Below, piece after piece: positions 53,528 to 62,804 of a stretch of DNA of 64,000 nt; the first letter of the stretch is position 1; each line of letters opens with the position of its first letter. Location: assembly GCF_014635585.1 (NCBI RefSeq), contig NZ_BMDC01000002.1:62001-126000 (forward strand), written 5' to 3'. The notes beneath the pieces were generated by a model. That model was not told where the DNA came from. It made no database searches and saw only the letters and a list, made by a program, of their open reading frames with translations. Origin of the DNA: Rothia aerolata (lineage in GTDB: Bacteria; Actinomycetota; Actinomycetes; Actinomycetales; Micrococcaceae). Both the position numbers and the translations under genes were made by a program.

Positions 53528-54781
53528 GTGTCTGAGGTTTCAGCGGAACTACCCGTTCATCTGAGCGATATCGAAGAAGCAGCTACTCTTCTGAAGCCGG
53601 TGATTGAACGAACCCAGGTGGAGCACTCCCGCGCTCTTTCCTCCCAGCTGAACTCAGAGGTTTTCTTCAAGTGTGAAAACCTACAGCGATCGGGCTCCTT
53701 CAAGGTGCGCGGCGCCTACGTGCGTATGGCGAAGCTAACCGATGATGAGAAGGCCCGGGGCGTGGTTGCAGCTTCTGCGGGCAACCACGCCCAGGGCGTT
53801 GCCCTGGCGGCTGCGGCTTTGGGCATTAGTGCCCGCATCTACATGCCCCTGGGCGCTGCCCTGCCCAAGGTCACCGCCACCCGCTCCCGCGGTGCTGAGG
53901 TGGTGCTGCACGGAGCTACCGTAGACGAAGCGCTCGCCGAGGCTAAGCGCTATGCCGAAGAGACCGGGGCCGTTTTTGTACACCCCTTTGACAATCCTGA
54001 TATCATTGCGGGCCAGGGCACCATCGGGTTGGAAATCCTTGAGCAGGTGCCCGATGTAGACACCATCATTGTGGGCGTTGGCGGCGGAGGCCTGCTGGCG
54101 GGTATCGCTGTGGCCGTGCGCGAGATGGAAGCAAAGCTTGGCCGTAAAATCCGGATTATCGGCGTACAGGCCGAGCACGCAGCCGCCTACCCGCCGTCCC
54201 TGGCAGCTGACGCCCTGGTGCCCCTCAAGAAGGTTTCGACCATCGCAGACGGCATTGCGGTGGGGCGGCCCGGCCAGCTTCCCTTCGACATCATTAAGGA
54301 GCTGGTGGACGACGTCCACACGGTTTCTGAGGACGACATCGCCCGCGCGCTGATCTTCCTCATGGAGCGGAACAAGCTGGTGGTGGAGCCTGCCGGTTCG
54401 GTACCGTTGGCAGCGGTGATGAACCAGGCGCTGAAAGAAAAGTACGGGGATTTGGGAACGACCGTCTGTGTGCTCTCCGGCGGCAATATCGACCCCATGC
54501 TAATGCTGAAGGTGATTCAGCGCGGTCTCTCTGCTGCCGGTCGCTACATGACCATTCGTCTGATGCTGACCGACCGCCCCGGCGAGTTGACCACCATCTC
54601 AAAGATTATCTCCGATAATGATGCCAATGTGACCGGGGTGAACTACACCGGTGCCTCGGGTGCCCTGTCGATGGGCGAGGTCTTTATTACCATCGACATG
54701 GAAACCAAGGGCCACGAGCACTGCAAGCAGGTGCAGGCGGCCCTCTCTGAGGCGGGTTACGAACCGGTGGTTGTTTACTAA
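53528..54781 (+). CDS. ilvA: Threonine ammonia-lyase (threonine dehydratase)
   Basis: PLP enzyme that converts threonine to 2-oxobutanoate, the first step to isoleucine. About 417 residues. The PLP lysine is in SGSFKVRGAY; SAGNHAQGVA and the phosphate-binding GVGGGGLLAG follow. One ACT-like domain at the C-terminus (MTIRLMLTDRPGELTTISKI) suggests feedback or activation by amino acids, as in the shorter one-ACT enzymes. The GTG at 53528 with GAGGA upstream is preferred over the GTG at 53516. Confidence 0.93.
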   Translation: MSEVSAELPVHLSDIEEAATLLKPVIERTQVEHSRALSSQLNSEVFFKCENLQRSGSFKVRGAYVRMAKLTDDEKARGVVAASAGNHAQGVALAAAALGISARIYMPLGAALPKVTATRSRGAEVVLHGATVDEALAEAKRYAEETGAVFVHPFDNPDIIAGQGTIGLEILEQVPDVDTIIVGVGGGGLLAGIAVAVREMEAKLGRKIRIIGVQAEHAAAYPPSLAADALVPLKKVSTIADGIAVGRPGQLPFDIIKELVDDVHTVSEDDIARALIFLMERNKLVVEPAGSVPLAAVMNQALKEKYGDLGTTVCVLSGGNIDPMLMLKVIQRGLSAAGRYMTIRLMLTDRPGELTTISKIISDNDANVTGVNYTGASGALSMGEVFITIDMETKGHEHCKQVQAALSEAGYEPVVVY

Positions 54782-54802
54782 AACTTTTGAGGCAAAAAGA
54801 AA

Positions 54803-54829
54803 GGGCGCTGCAAAATCTTTGCAGCGCCC
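54803..54829. terminator. Bidirectional terminator ilvA / greA
   Basis: A perfect 12-bp stem, GGGCGCTGCAAA / TTTGCAGCGCCC, with a three-base loop lies between convergent genes. T-rich tracts flank both sides. Confidence 0.85.
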
Positions 54830-54843
54830 CTTCTTGTGAGTAT

Positions 54844-55344
54844 TTAGCCCGCGAAAGGCTCAGCAGCTTTAATCTTGACGGTAATGGACTTGCCGTTGGG
54901 AGCCTCGTAGGAGACTTCGTCGCCTACCTTGTGGCCCTCGATAGCAGCACCCATGGGGGAGTGGGCCGAGAAAACCTGAAGGTCGGAGTCGCCCACCAGA
55001 GACTCGGCAACCTCGCGGGAGCCCAGCAGGAACTTCATGGGCTTGCCGGCGATTTCAGCCTCAACCACCATACCGGGGCCCACCACGCCGTCGTCCTTGA
55101 CGTCTTCGCCGACCTCGGCGTTCTCCAGCAGAGCCTTCAGCTGGGCGATACGGCCCTCGTTCTTGCCCTGCTCCTCGCGGGCAGCGTGGTAGCCGCCGTT
55201 CTCCTTGAGGTCGCCCTCGTCGCGGGCGGCAGAGATACGGTCAACAATCTCCTGGCGGTAGGGGCCAGAGAGGTATTCGAGCTCTTCGGTGAGACGGTCG
55301 TAGGCTTCCTGAGTCAGCCAAGCGCCGGTGTTTTCTGTAGTCAT
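54844..55344 (-). CDS. greA: Transcription elongation factor GreA
   Basis: Rescues stalled RNA polymerase by stimulating transcript cleavage. 166 residues. An N-terminal coiled-coil hairpin (SAARDEGDLKENGGYHAAREEQ) bears the acidic tip (D and E) that enters the polymerase channel, and a C-terminal FKBP-like domain follows (SPMGAAIEGHKVGDEV). In actinobacteria it is followed by DUF4307 and mca, as here. Confidence 0.97.
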   Translation of the reverse strand: MTTENTGAWLTQEAYDRLTEELEYLSGPYRQEIVDRISAARDEGDLKENGGYHAAREEQGKNEGRIAQLKALLENAEVGEDVKDDGVVGPGMVVEAEIAGKPMKFLLGSREVAESLVGDSDLQVFSAHSPMGAAIEGHKVGDEVSYEAPNGKSITVKIKAAEPFAG

Positions 55345-55486
55345 GATTTCTCCTTGTACACAGACGACGCCCCCGTGAGGACATCGAAAAAGTCGGCAAA
55401 AATAAGGGCGCGAGGAGAAGCTCCTCGCGTGATTAGCACCAATTCTACGTGTGCTGAGGATATTTGCCTAATAGGGGTAAGAATCG

Positions 55487-55894
55487 TTACTCGGTGCTCC
55501 AGCAGGAATCCACTGTAACCGCCGTTGCGGGGCCGAGCACCTTAATGTTCTCGGTCAGCTGAGTCACCCGTGAGTCTGAAGAATCGCTACTTTCGAGGGT
55601 AACTTCTTTCCAACCTACCGGGGCGCGGTTACTGTCCAAGGCTTTGACCGCGCAGACCGCCGTCACCTCGGGGTCTTTGACTACCTGGAAGGTCAGCGAA
55701 ACTTCATCGTCGCTGATAATCTCGTGGCCAATATCCTTAAACTCGGGAGTTGCCGCGCTCTCGCTAGAGGTTGCCCACCAGACAAAGGCGATAGCCAGCA
55801 CAGCGGCAAGGGCAGCGACTGCAACCCAGAAACGCGTGCTCAGCGGCTTACGCTGTTTCTGCCTGCCATAGCGCGAATCCAGGGCTGTGCTCAC
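55487..55894 (-). CDS. DUF4307 membrane protein
   Basis: 135 residues. A short basic cytoplasmic start, one membrane helix (FWVAVAALAAVLAIAFVWWA), then an extracytoplasmic beta-rich domain with two Cys (VCAVKAL, DSCWSTE) that could form a disulfide. It matches DUF4307, conserved between greA and mca in actinobacteria. The function is unknown. The start is a GTG at 55894, divergent from mca. Confidence 0.88.
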   Translation of the reverse strand: MSTALDSRYGRQKQRKPLSTRFWVAVAALAAVLAIAFVWWATSSESAATPEFKDIGHEIISDDEVSLTFQVVKDPEVTAVCAVKALDSNRAPVGWKEVTLESSDSSDSRVTQLTENIKVLGPATAVTVDSCWSTE

Positions 55895-56019
55895 GTTTAC
55901 TCACTTCATACTGGTTAACCGGGTGGAATAAAGTTGGCGGGAACTTCGCTAAAATAGCAGGAGCACACTGATGCGCCAACTCTTATTTAACTGTATCGAA
56001 AAAAGCACGGAGTACCCAC

Positions 56020-56997
56020 GTGAGTGAAGAAACAAATACCGCTGATAGTCAGGCCCGCGAGCCTCAGCCTCACGAGGTTGAGCTGACTCCGCTGGCTGAT
56101 GACTATTCGGGGTTGAGGATTCTGGCCGTGCACGCCCACCCCGATGATGAGTCGTCGAAGGGCGCAGCCACCATGGTTGCCTACGCGCAGCGCGGTGCCC
56201 GCGTGATGGTCGCTTCGATGACCGGCGGCCAGCGCGGCGATATTCTCAACCAGGCCGTGGCGGCTGACCCTGCGGCTCAGCGAGATTTACCCGGCGTGCG
56301 CCGTAAAGAAATGGCGCGAGCCCAGGAAGCGATGGGCATTGAGCACCGCTGGATTGGCTTTGTCGATTCGGGTCTGCCCGAGGGCGACCCGCTGCCCCCT
56401 CTGCCCTGGGGTTGCTTTGCGACCGTTCCCCTGCAGCAGGCGGCAGCGCCCCTGGTGCGCCTGGTACGGGACTTCAAGCCCCACGTGATTCTTGCCTACG
56501 ATGAAATGGGCGGCTACCCCCACCCCGACCACATCATGAGCCACAAGGTGGCTATCGAGGCCTACGAAAAGGCGGGCGATCCCGAGGCCTACCCCAACGA
56601 GGGTGAGTCCTGGACCGTCTCAAAAATCTACTACGACCGTGCTTTTAACCCCGACCGCATGAAGGTCTTTCACGACTATCTGGTGTCGGTGGGGATCGAG
56701 AGCCCCTTTGCTCGCTGGGTAGCTATAGCCCAGGAGTCGGAGGAGGGCAAACAGCCCCCGGTTTCCCGCCACAAGACCACCACCCGAATTCCCAGCGCCG
56801 ATTACTTTCCCATTCGTGACCGAGCCCTGCTGGCCCACGCTTCGCAGGTTGACCCCAACGGCCACTTCTTCGCTCTCTCGCCCGAGCAGCAGAAGAAGGT
56901 CTGGCCCTGGGAAGACTACGTGCTGGCTTACTCCCGTGTTGAAACCCAGCTGCCCGAATGCGACTTCGCTCAGGGAATTAACTTCAAAGACGAGTAG
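56020..56997 (+). CDS. mca: Mycothiol S-conjugate amidase
   Basis: Zinc amidase that cleaves mycothiol S-conjugates so that toxic electrophiles leave as mercapturates. 325 residues. Zinc ligands are in AVHAHPDDESS (H-x-x-D-D) and in GYPHPDHIMSH. Length and the C-terminal extension favour Mca over the deacetylase MshB. It marks the organism as a mycothiol producer. The start is a GTG at 56020 with CGGAG upstream. Confidence 0.93.
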   Translation: MSEETNTADSQAREPQPHEVELTPLADDYSGLRILAVHAHPDDESSKGAATMVAYAQRGARVMVASMTGGQRGDILNQAVAADPAAQRDLPGVRRKEMARAQEAMGIEHRWIGFVDSGLPEGDPLPPLPWGCFATVPLQQAAAPLVRLVRDFKPHVILAYDEMGGYPHPDHIMSHKVAIEAYEKAGDPEAYPNEGESWTVSKIYYDRAFNPDRMKVFHDYLVSVGIESPFARWVAIAQESEEGKQPPVSRHKTTTRIPSADYFPIRDRALLAHASQVDPNGHFFALSPEQQKKVWPWEDYVLAYSRVETQLPECDFAQGINFKDE

Positions 56998-57039
56998 GCT
57001 AAAGACACTGAGGCTTATTCATAGGTGGGGTATCTAGCC

Positions 57040-57101
57040 CGAGAGCGCTGGTCAACCTCCCTTAAACGCCAGCCCCGATGCCAGTTGACCAGGCGCTCTC
57101 G
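57040..57101 (+). repeat. Structured repeat family A, copy 2
   Basis: CGAGAGCGCTGGTCAAC pairs with GTTGACCAGGCGCTCTCG (one-base bulge) around a 27-nt loop at 57057-57083. That loop is identical to the loop of the hairpin at 849-921, but the stem sequence beyond the closing CAAC/GTTG is different. It lies 43 bp after mca and 70 bp before the next start, between two genes of the same direction. Confidence 0.75.
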
Positions 57102-57170
57102 AGCTGTCTTTTGTACCCTTTGAATAGGCCCTCCCCGGCGAAGTATTACCCACCGACCCCTAAACGAGGC

Positions 57171-57503
57171 ATGATGATTTCAACCGTGCTGGCAGAGACC
57201 ATGATTGTCGCTGCAGACGCAACGCCCACAGAATTTGCTGAAGATGGAACCCCTATCGGCTCACCCGGCTTTCTGGGCTTTGTGGTGACCTTTATTTTGG
57301 GTATTTTTATTATTCTGCTCATGCTAGATATGAGCCGCCGCGCCCGCCGTATGCGCTACCGTAATGAGTATGCGATGGCGCGGGAGGCACAGGAGCGTGC
57401 TGAGGCACAGCGAGTTGCTGAGGCGTCTCCGACAGGGGACGACGTTCCCCGCCCGGATACCGCCGAGCAGGGGGTTGCCGAGCACATTCGCCGGGCCCAC
57501 TAA
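57171..57503 (+). CDS. Small membrane protein between mca and uppS, unknown function
   Basis: About 110 residues. A short N-terminus, one membrane helix (GFLGFVVTFILGIFIILLML), then a basic and coiled cytoplasmic tail (RRARRMRYRNEYAMAREAQE). It corresponds by position to the small conserved protein (Rv1083-like) next to mca. The ATG at 57171 has ACGAGG upstream; an in-frame ATG at 57078 lies inside the family A hairpin and is unlikely. Confidence 0.78.
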   Translation: MMISTVLAETMIVAADATPTEFAEDGTPIGSPGFLGFVVTFILGIFIILLMLDMSRRARRMRYRNEYAMAREAQERAEAQRVAEASPTGDDVPRPDTAEQGVAEHIRRAH

Positions 57504-57531
57504 GACCGCCGAGAAGAAGTGATGAGGAGCC

Positions 57532-58302
57532 GTGGAAACAGTGAAGCTTTCACAGCCGCTGTATAGCGTGTACGAAAAGACGTTAGTGGGCTCCATTCCT
57601 GCCGATAAGCTGCCCCGGCATGTGGGCGTGCTGATGGACGGCAACCGGCGCTGGGCCGCCGCCGCCGGGCAGAGCACCAAGCACGGCCACCAGGCCGGTG
57701 CTGAGCGGGTGATTGAGTTCCTGTCCTGGTGCAAGGAGCTGGAGATTCCCCTGGTGACCCTCTACATGCTCTCCACCGAGAACCTCAAGCGTAAGCCGGA
57801 GGAGCTGGCTGATCTTCTCGAGGTGATTGAGGGGCTGATCTGTTCTCTGGCGGAGAGCCAGGTGGCCAAGGTACACCCGGTGGGCCAGCTCTCTCAGCTA
57901 CCCGAATCCCTGGCTGCTTCTTTTGACCGGGCAGTTACGGCCACCGAGGGTATTAGCGACCTTCAGGTGAATATTGCGGTGGGCTATGGCGGTCGCCAGG
58001 AGATTGTGGACGCCGTGCGGGAGATGATTCTCGAAGCGGTTGAGACCGGCGCTGATATGCGCTCTCTGGCGGAGAACCTACAGATTACCGATATAGACCG
58101 CTACCTCTACACCCGCGGCATGCCGGATCCCGACCTGCTCATCCGTACCTCAGGCGAACAGCGCCTCTCGGGTTTTATGACCTGGCAGTCTGCCTACTCT
58201 GAGTTCTACTTCTGCGAGGCCCTCTGGCCGGATTTCCGCAGGGTGGACTTTTTGCGGGCCTTACGTGATTATGCCCACCGTCAGCGCCGGTTCGGCTCCT
58301 AG
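57532..58302 (+). CDS. uppS: Isoprenyl transferase (cis-prenyltransferase, UppS-type)
   Basis: Makes Z-polyprenyl diphosphate, the lipid carrier precursor for cell wall synthesis. 256 residues. The catalytic Asp is in VGVLMDGNRRWA. IRTSGEQRLSGFMTWQ and SAYSEFYF are the diphosphate-binding and C-terminal signatures. The neighbourhood fits the shorter-chain Rv1086-like enzyme of actinobacteria, so the product length is uncertain. The start is a GTG at 57532. Confidence 0.93.
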   Translation: METVKLSQPLYSVYEKTLVGSIPADKLPRHVGVLMDGNRRWAAAAGQSTKHGHQAGAERVIEFLSWCKELEIPLVTLYMLSTENLKRKPEELADLLEVIEGLICSLAESQVAKVHPVGQLSQLPESLAASFDRAVTATEGISDLQVNIAVGYGGRQEIVDAVREMILEAVETGADMRSLAENLQITDIDRYLYTRGMPDPDLLIRTSGEQRLSGFMTWQSAYSEFYFCEALWPDFRRVDFLRALRDYAHRQRRFGS

Positions 58303-58326
58303 TGCTGTGCGGGGCGGGGTGCCACC

Positions 58327-58854
58327 GTGCTGAGCGAGATTTTATTCTATCTGGACGCCGCTGGGGCGGGTTCTGCCCGTGCGGGCTGGCAGGCGGCGCT
58401 GCTGACTTTTAGCCTCATCTACTTTGTACTCACCGCGATAGTTCTCTGGCGGATTGACCTCAGGGAGCATCGGCTACCCGATAAGATTGTGCTTCCCGCC
58501 TACCTCGGCGTGGGGATTCCCCTCTGGTTGGTCTGCTGGCTCAACCAGGATATTGTGACCATGCGGCATATGGCCTACGGAGCTGTTTTTGCCGGGGGAG
58601 TCTACTTCCTGCTCCGCAAGCTCTCCCGCAACGCCCTGGGTCTGGGCGACGTCAAGCTGGCGGGTGTTATTGGTCTGATGACCGGCTATTTTTCCCCGCT
58701 CAACCTGCTCTGGGCCAACCTGCTGGCCTTCTTGCTCGGCGGATTAGCCGCCCTAGCGCTAGTAGTTACCCGCCGCGCGTCCGCAAAAACCCACATCGCC
58801 TTTGGCCCCTTTATGCTTCTGGGCGCGCTGGTTGCGGTCTTTTTTCCCGTGTAG
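58327..58854 (+). CDS. A24-family prepilin peptidase
   Basis: 175 residues with about six membrane helices. The two aspartates of the peptidase site are in RIDLREHRLPDKI and in GLGDVKLAGVIG. The N-terminal methylase domain of full-length PilD is absent, as in TadV/CpaA-like enzymes. It would process prepilin leaders at the membrane. No pilin or secretion genes are in the window. It follows uppS by 24 bp. Confidence 0.88.
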   Translation: MLSEILFYLDAAGAGSARAGWQAALLTFSLIYFVLTAIVLWRIDLREHRLPDKIVLPAYLGVGIPLWLVCWLNQDIVTMRHMAYGAVFAGGVYFLLRKLSRNALGLGDVKLAGVIGLMTGYFSPLNLLWANLLAFLLGGLAALALVVTRRASAKTHIAFGPFMLLGALVAVFFPV

Positions 58855-58863
58855 GCTGAAAGC

Positions 58864-59352
58864 ATGCCCACACCAGAATTCATCACCAATCTCCGCGAAA
58901 AAATTGGCCACGACATGCTCTGGCTCTCTGGCGCTACCGCCGTCATTCAGCGAGAAAGCGACAGAAAAATCCTGCTGGTGCGCCGCTCAGATAACGGCCG
59001 CTGGACCCCTGTTACCGGAATTGTTGACCCGGGGGAGAACCCCGCGCTCACGGTGCTGCGCGAGGCAGAGGAAGAAGCCGGGGTCAAAATCGAGGTGGTG
59101 GCCTTTGCCCAGCTGAAGGTAGACCCGCCGCAGACTTTTGCCAACGGAGACCGCTGCCAGTTTCTTGACCACACTTTCTATTGCCGCTGGGTTTCGGGTG
59201 AGGCGCGGGTCAACGACGAGGAGTCGACCGAGGTGTGCTGGGCGAGCCGGGCAGAAATCGAAGAGCTCTGCATCGACAGAATGAAGGACCGGATCGATGC
59301 CGCTTTGGACTATCGATCCGGCCCTCGTTTTGGTTTCGAAGAGGTGCGCTAG
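58864..59352 (+). CDS. NUDIX hydrolase
   Basis: 162 residues with a complete NUDIX box, from GIVDPGENP to LREAEEEAGVK, which binds the metal and hydrolyses a nucleoside-diphosphate-linked substrate. The substrate is unknown. It begins 9 bp after the peptidase gene. Its TAG overlaps the stop of the convergent poxB (CTAG). Confidence 0.9.
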   Translation: MPTPEFITNLREKIGHDMLWLSGATAVIQRESDRKILLVRRSDNGRWTPVTGIVDPGENPALTVLREAEEEAGVKIEVVAFAQLKVDPPQTFANGDRCQFLDHTFYCRWVSGEARVNDEESTEVCWASRAEIEELCIDRMKDRIDAALDYRSGPRFGFEEVR

Positions 59353-61100
59353 AACTGGCGCCAGGCGCTCGCGTTACGCCAGTTGGACTTCGCCATTGCC
59401 ACGGCCTCGCCCGCGCCGCGGTTGAGCGCAATCTTTGACAGGGAGGTTGCGAAGCCAACAATCTGGGATGACTCTACCTCGGGAGGCATAGACAGCGCGT
59501 TGGGGTCGGTGATGACCTCAACCAGGGAGGGGCCCTGGTGGCTCAGTGCCTTCTTGTAGGCCTTCTCCAGGTCCTTAGCCTTGGTGACTCGCTCTGCCTG
59601 GAAGCCCATGGCGGTGGCAATGTCGGCGTAGTTGACTGCCGGTACGTCCACGCCGTAGTCCTCGAAGCCCTGTACCAGCTGCTCGAGCTTAACCATGCCC
59701 AGGGTGGAGTTGTTGAAGACCACCACGGTCAGGGGCAGGTCGTACATCTTGGCGGTGAGCAGATCGCCCAGCAGCATGGAGAGGCCGCCGTCGCCGGAGA
59801 CGGAGATAACCTGGCGGCCGGGCTGGGAGACAGAGGCGCCCAGTGCCTGGGGCAGGGCGTTGGCCATGGAGCCGTGCAGGAAGGAGCCCAGCAGGCGGCG
59901 CTTGCCGTTGGGGGTGATGTAGCGGGCGGTCCACACGTTGCACATGCCGGTGTCGGCGGTGAAGATGGCGTCTTCAGCGGCGACGTCGTCGAGAATCGAG
60001 GCGGCGTATTCGGGGTGGATGGGGCCGAGCTTGGAGGGCTTCTTGGTGTAGGCGCCCACCACCTTGGTCATGATGGTTTCGTTCTTCTTCAGCAGAGACT
60101 TCAGCCACTTGCGGTTTTTCTTCTTCTCCACCAGGGGCAGCAGGGCGCGCAGGGTCGGTGCCATGTCGCCCTCCACCAGCAGACCAACGTTGGTGCGGCG
60201 GCCCATGACCTGGGCGGCACGGTCAATCTGGATGGTTTCGGTGTCGGGCAGGAACTGGTCGTAGGGGAAGTCGGTGCCGAGCAGCAGCATCAAATCGGCG
60301 TCCTTCATTCCCTCTGCCGCCTGGCCGTAGCCCAGCAGACCGGTCATGCCCACATCGAAGGGGTTGTCGTACTGGATGAACTCCTTACCACGCATGGAGT
60401 GACCCACGGGGGCGGCAGCGGCGTCGGCGAGGGCAATAACCTCATCGTGGGCACCGGCAACACCGGCACCTGCGAAGATTGCTACCTTATCTGCCTTGTT
60501 AATGCGGTCTGCGATTTCCTGGATGGTTGCCTGGTCAGGAACCAGCTCGGCGCGGCGCATGGTGCCCCACTCGGGTACCGAATCCACGGCGTCCTCAGAA
60601 GCGATATCACCGGGCAGGGTCACAACGGCGACGCCGCGCAGGGACTCAGCGTGGCGCATAGCAGAATTGAAGATGCGCAGGGTCTGCTTGGGGGAAACCG
60701 CCATTTCGTTGTAGACCGAGCAGTCTTCGAAGATGCGCTCGGGGTGGGTTTCCTGGAAGTAGCTGGTGCCGATCTGCTCGGAGGGAATGTGGGAGGCAAT
60801 GGCGAGGACGGGCGCGTGGGAGCGGTTGGCGTCGTAGAGGCCGTTGATGAGGTGGGTGTTGCCGGGGCCACAGGAGCCCGCACAGACAGCCAGCTCACCG
60901 GTAATCTGGGCTTCAGCGCCGGCGGCGAAGGCGGCTACTTCCTCGTGGCGTACGTGAACCCAGTCGATACCGCCGTTGGCGGAACCGCCCGAGGCGCGCA
61001 CGGCGTCCACAATGGGGTTCAGAGAGTCGCCGACCACGCCGTAGATGCGCTTGACGCCGGCGTCAATAAGCTGCTGGATGATTTGTTCTGCAAGTTTCAC
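59349..61100 (-). CDS. poxB: Pyruvate dehydrogenase (quinone) / pyruvate oxidase
   Basis: ThDP- and FAD-dependent enzyme that oxidises pyruvate to acetate and CO2 and passes electrons to membrane quinone. 583 residues. ThDP motif from SGDGGLSMLLGDLL to VVVFNNSTLGM, N-terminal GVVGDSLNPIVDA, and the activating Glu in the VHVRHEEVAAF region. The C-terminus resembles the lipid-binding tail of PoxB. ATG at 61100, with AAGGACTC upstream. The 61101-61253 gap shows no other signal. Confidence 0.93.
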   Translation of the reverse strand: MKLAEQIIQQLIDAGVKRIYGVVGDSLNPIVDAVRASGGSANGGIDWVHVRHEEVAAFAAGAEAQITGELAVCAGSCGPGNTHLINGLYDANRSHAPVLAIASHIPSEQIGTSYFQETHPERIFEDCSVYNEMAVSPKQTLRIFNSAMRHAESLRGVAVVTLPGDIASEDAVDSVPEWGTMRRAELVPDQATIQEIADRINKADKVAIFAGAGVAGAHDEVIALADAAAAPVGHSMRGKEFIQYDNPFDVGMTGLLGYGQAAEGMKDADLMLLLGTDFPYDQFLPDTETIQIDRAAQVMGRRTNVGLLVEGDMAPTLRALLPLVEKKKNRKWLKSLLKKNETIMTKVVGAYTKKPSKLGPIHPEYAASILDDVAAEDAIFTADTGMCNVWTARYITPNGKRRLLGSFLHGSMANALPQALGASVSQPGRQVISVSGDGGLSMLLGDLLTAKMYDLPLTVVVFNNSTLGMVKLEQLVQGFEDYGVDVPAVNYADIATAMGFQAERVTKAKDLEKAYKKALSHQGPSLVEVITDPNALSMPPEVESSQIVGFATSLSKIALNRGAGEAVAMAKSNWRNASAWRQF

Positions 61101-61253
61101 GAAGAGTCCTTACTTTGAGAATCAAGTTTTAGTGGTTCTTAAAGTTGAACATACTTTTTCTTGAAAATCGTCCGATAATCAGCATGCTGTGAGTAAGGCT
61201 TCACCCCTGTATTTTCCGAATCACAGCCTCAGCGGCCTTAAACAGAGCGAAAC

Positions 61254-61303
61254 GCCGCCCGGCTCACATCCACCAGCAGCTGCTGAGGGGAGAGCCGGAC
61301 GGC
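61254..61303 (-). terminator. Terminator after fumC
   Basis: GCCGCCCGGCTC (61254-61265) pairs with GAGCCGGACGGC (61292-61303) with one G-T. The loop contains CAGCAGCTGCTG. It lies 25 bp after the fumC stop. Confidence 0.65.
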
Positions 61304-61327
61304 GCTGTGCGTGAAGCAGGATTGTGC

Positions 61328-62737
61328 TTAGGAGTAGTTACCCAGCATCTTGGTGACGTCCAGAGCTTCGTCGAGCTGCTCTTCGGTGACTTCACCGCGT
61401 TCTACGTAACCCAGGGCTACTACCGCTTCGCGAACGGTGGTCTTGTTCGCTACGGAGTACTTGGCAATCTTGGCGGCTGCCTCGTAGCCGATCAGCTTGT
61501 TCATGGGGGTTACGGTGGAGGGCGAAGCCTCTGCCAGGAATCGGGCGCGCTCTTCGTTGGCTTCGAGACCGTCGATCATCTTGTCTGCCATTACGCGGGT
61601 TGCGTTGGTGAGCAGGCGGATGGACTGGAGCAGGTTGGCTGCCATGACCGGAATACCCACGTTGAGCTCGAAGGCACCGTTGGTGGAGGAGAGCGCAATG
61701 GTGGTGTCATTGCCGATAACCTGGGCTGCCACCTGAATGACTGCCTCGCAGATCACGGGGTTGACCTTGCCGGGCATAATCGAGGAGCCGGGCTGAAGGT
61801 CGGGAATGTGCAACTCGCCCAGGCCGGTGTTGGGGCCGGAACCCATCCAGCGGATGTCGTTGTTGATCTTCATCAGCGAGTAGGCAATGTTGCGCAGCTG
61901 GCCCGATGCCTCAATCAGACCGTCGCGGTTTGCCTGGGCCTCGAAGTGGTTGCGGGCCTCGGTCAGGGGCAAGCCGGTTTCTGCTGCCAGCAACTCAATC
62001 ACGCGGGCGGAGAAGCCCTCGGGGGTGTTGATGCCGGTACCCACGGCGGTGCCGCCCAGGGGAACCTCTGCAACGCGGGGCAGGGTGGCGTCAATGCGCT
62101 CGATGCCGTAGCGAACCTGCGCTGCGTAGCCGCCGAACTCCTGGCCCAGGGTCACCGGGGTGGCGTCCATGAGGTGGGTGCGGCCCGACTTGACCACGTT
62201 CTTGAATTCCTTGGCCTTCTTCTCCAGGGAGGTGGCCAGGTGGTCCAGGGCAGGCTTAAGGTCGTTAATCAGTGCCTCGGTAGCAGCAACGTGCACGGAG
62301 GTGGGGAAGACGTCGTTGGAGGACTGGGAGGCGTTCACGTGGTCATTGGGGTGAACGTCCACGCCCTTGCTCTCCAGGGCCCGGCTTGCCAGGGTTGCCA
62401 GAACCTCGTTGGTGTTCATGTTGGATGAGGTACCGGAACCGGTCTGGAAAACGTCAATGGGGAAGTCATTGTTGTGGTTGCCAGCTGCTACGGAATCTGC
62501 GGCGTCGCGGATGGCCTGGGCACGCTCAGCGTCGAGCACACCCAGTTCTTCGTTAGCGGTAGCGGCAGCCTTCTTCACCAGGGCCAGCGCACGAATGTGG
62601 GCGGGCTCCAAAGTCTGACCAGAGATGGGGAAGTTCTCTACGGCGCGCTGGGTCTGCGCACGGTAGAGGGCGTTGACCGGAACGCGGACTTCACCCATGG
62701 TGTCATGTTCAATGCGGTATTCAGTGTTTTCAGCCAT
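61328..62737 (-). CDS. fumC: Class II fumarate hydratase
   Basis: Interconverts fumarate and malate in the TCA cycle, next to SDH in the pathway. About 469 residues. The family signature [12 protein letters not shown] carries the catalytic Ser. N-terminal DTMGEVRVP and [14 protein letters not shown] are present. The ATG at 62737 ([12 protein letters not shown]) is preferred over the frame start at 62776. The neighbourhood (carbonic anhydrase, DUF4245, with glpX expected beyond) is standard for actinobacteria. Confidence 0.96.
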   Translation of the reverse strand: MAENTEYRIEHDTMGEVRVPVNALYRAQTQRAVENFPISGQTLEPAHIRALALVKKAAATANEELGVLDAERAQAIRDAADSVAAGNHNNDFPIDVFQTGSGTSSNMNTNEVLATLASRALESKGVDVHPNDHVNASQSSNDVFPTSVHVAATEALINDLKPALDHLATSLEKKAKEFKNVVKSGRTHLMDATPVTLGQEFGGYAAQVRYGIERIDATLPRVAEVPLGGTAVGTGINTPEGFSARVIELLAAETGLPLTEARNHFEAQANRDGLIEASGQLRNIAYSLMKINNDIRWMGSGPNTGLGELHIPDLQPGSSIMPGKVNPVICEAVIQVAAQVIGNDTTIALSSTNGAFELNVGIPVMAANLLQSIRLLTNATRVMADKMIDGLEANEERARFLAEASPSTVTPMNKLIGYEAAAKIAKYSVANKTTVREAVVALGYVERGEVTEEQLDEALDVTKMLGNYS

Positions 62738-62804
62738 AGTCCCCAGCTTAGTCCCTGAGCGTGAGCACAGTCGCATTGAGGGGAAAGTTTACCCTTCGTT
62801 ACCC

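Noticed and set aside
59538-61118. Long open frame (526 codons) on the plus strand opposite poxB
   Set aside because: It mirrors poxB in high-GC DNA, reads as Gly/Val/His-rich low-complexity sequence and has no family features; poxB itself has all its motifs.
61307-62428. Open frame of 373 codons opposite fumC
   Set aside because: Antisense shadow; Gly/Val/His-rich composition typical of reversed high-GC codons.
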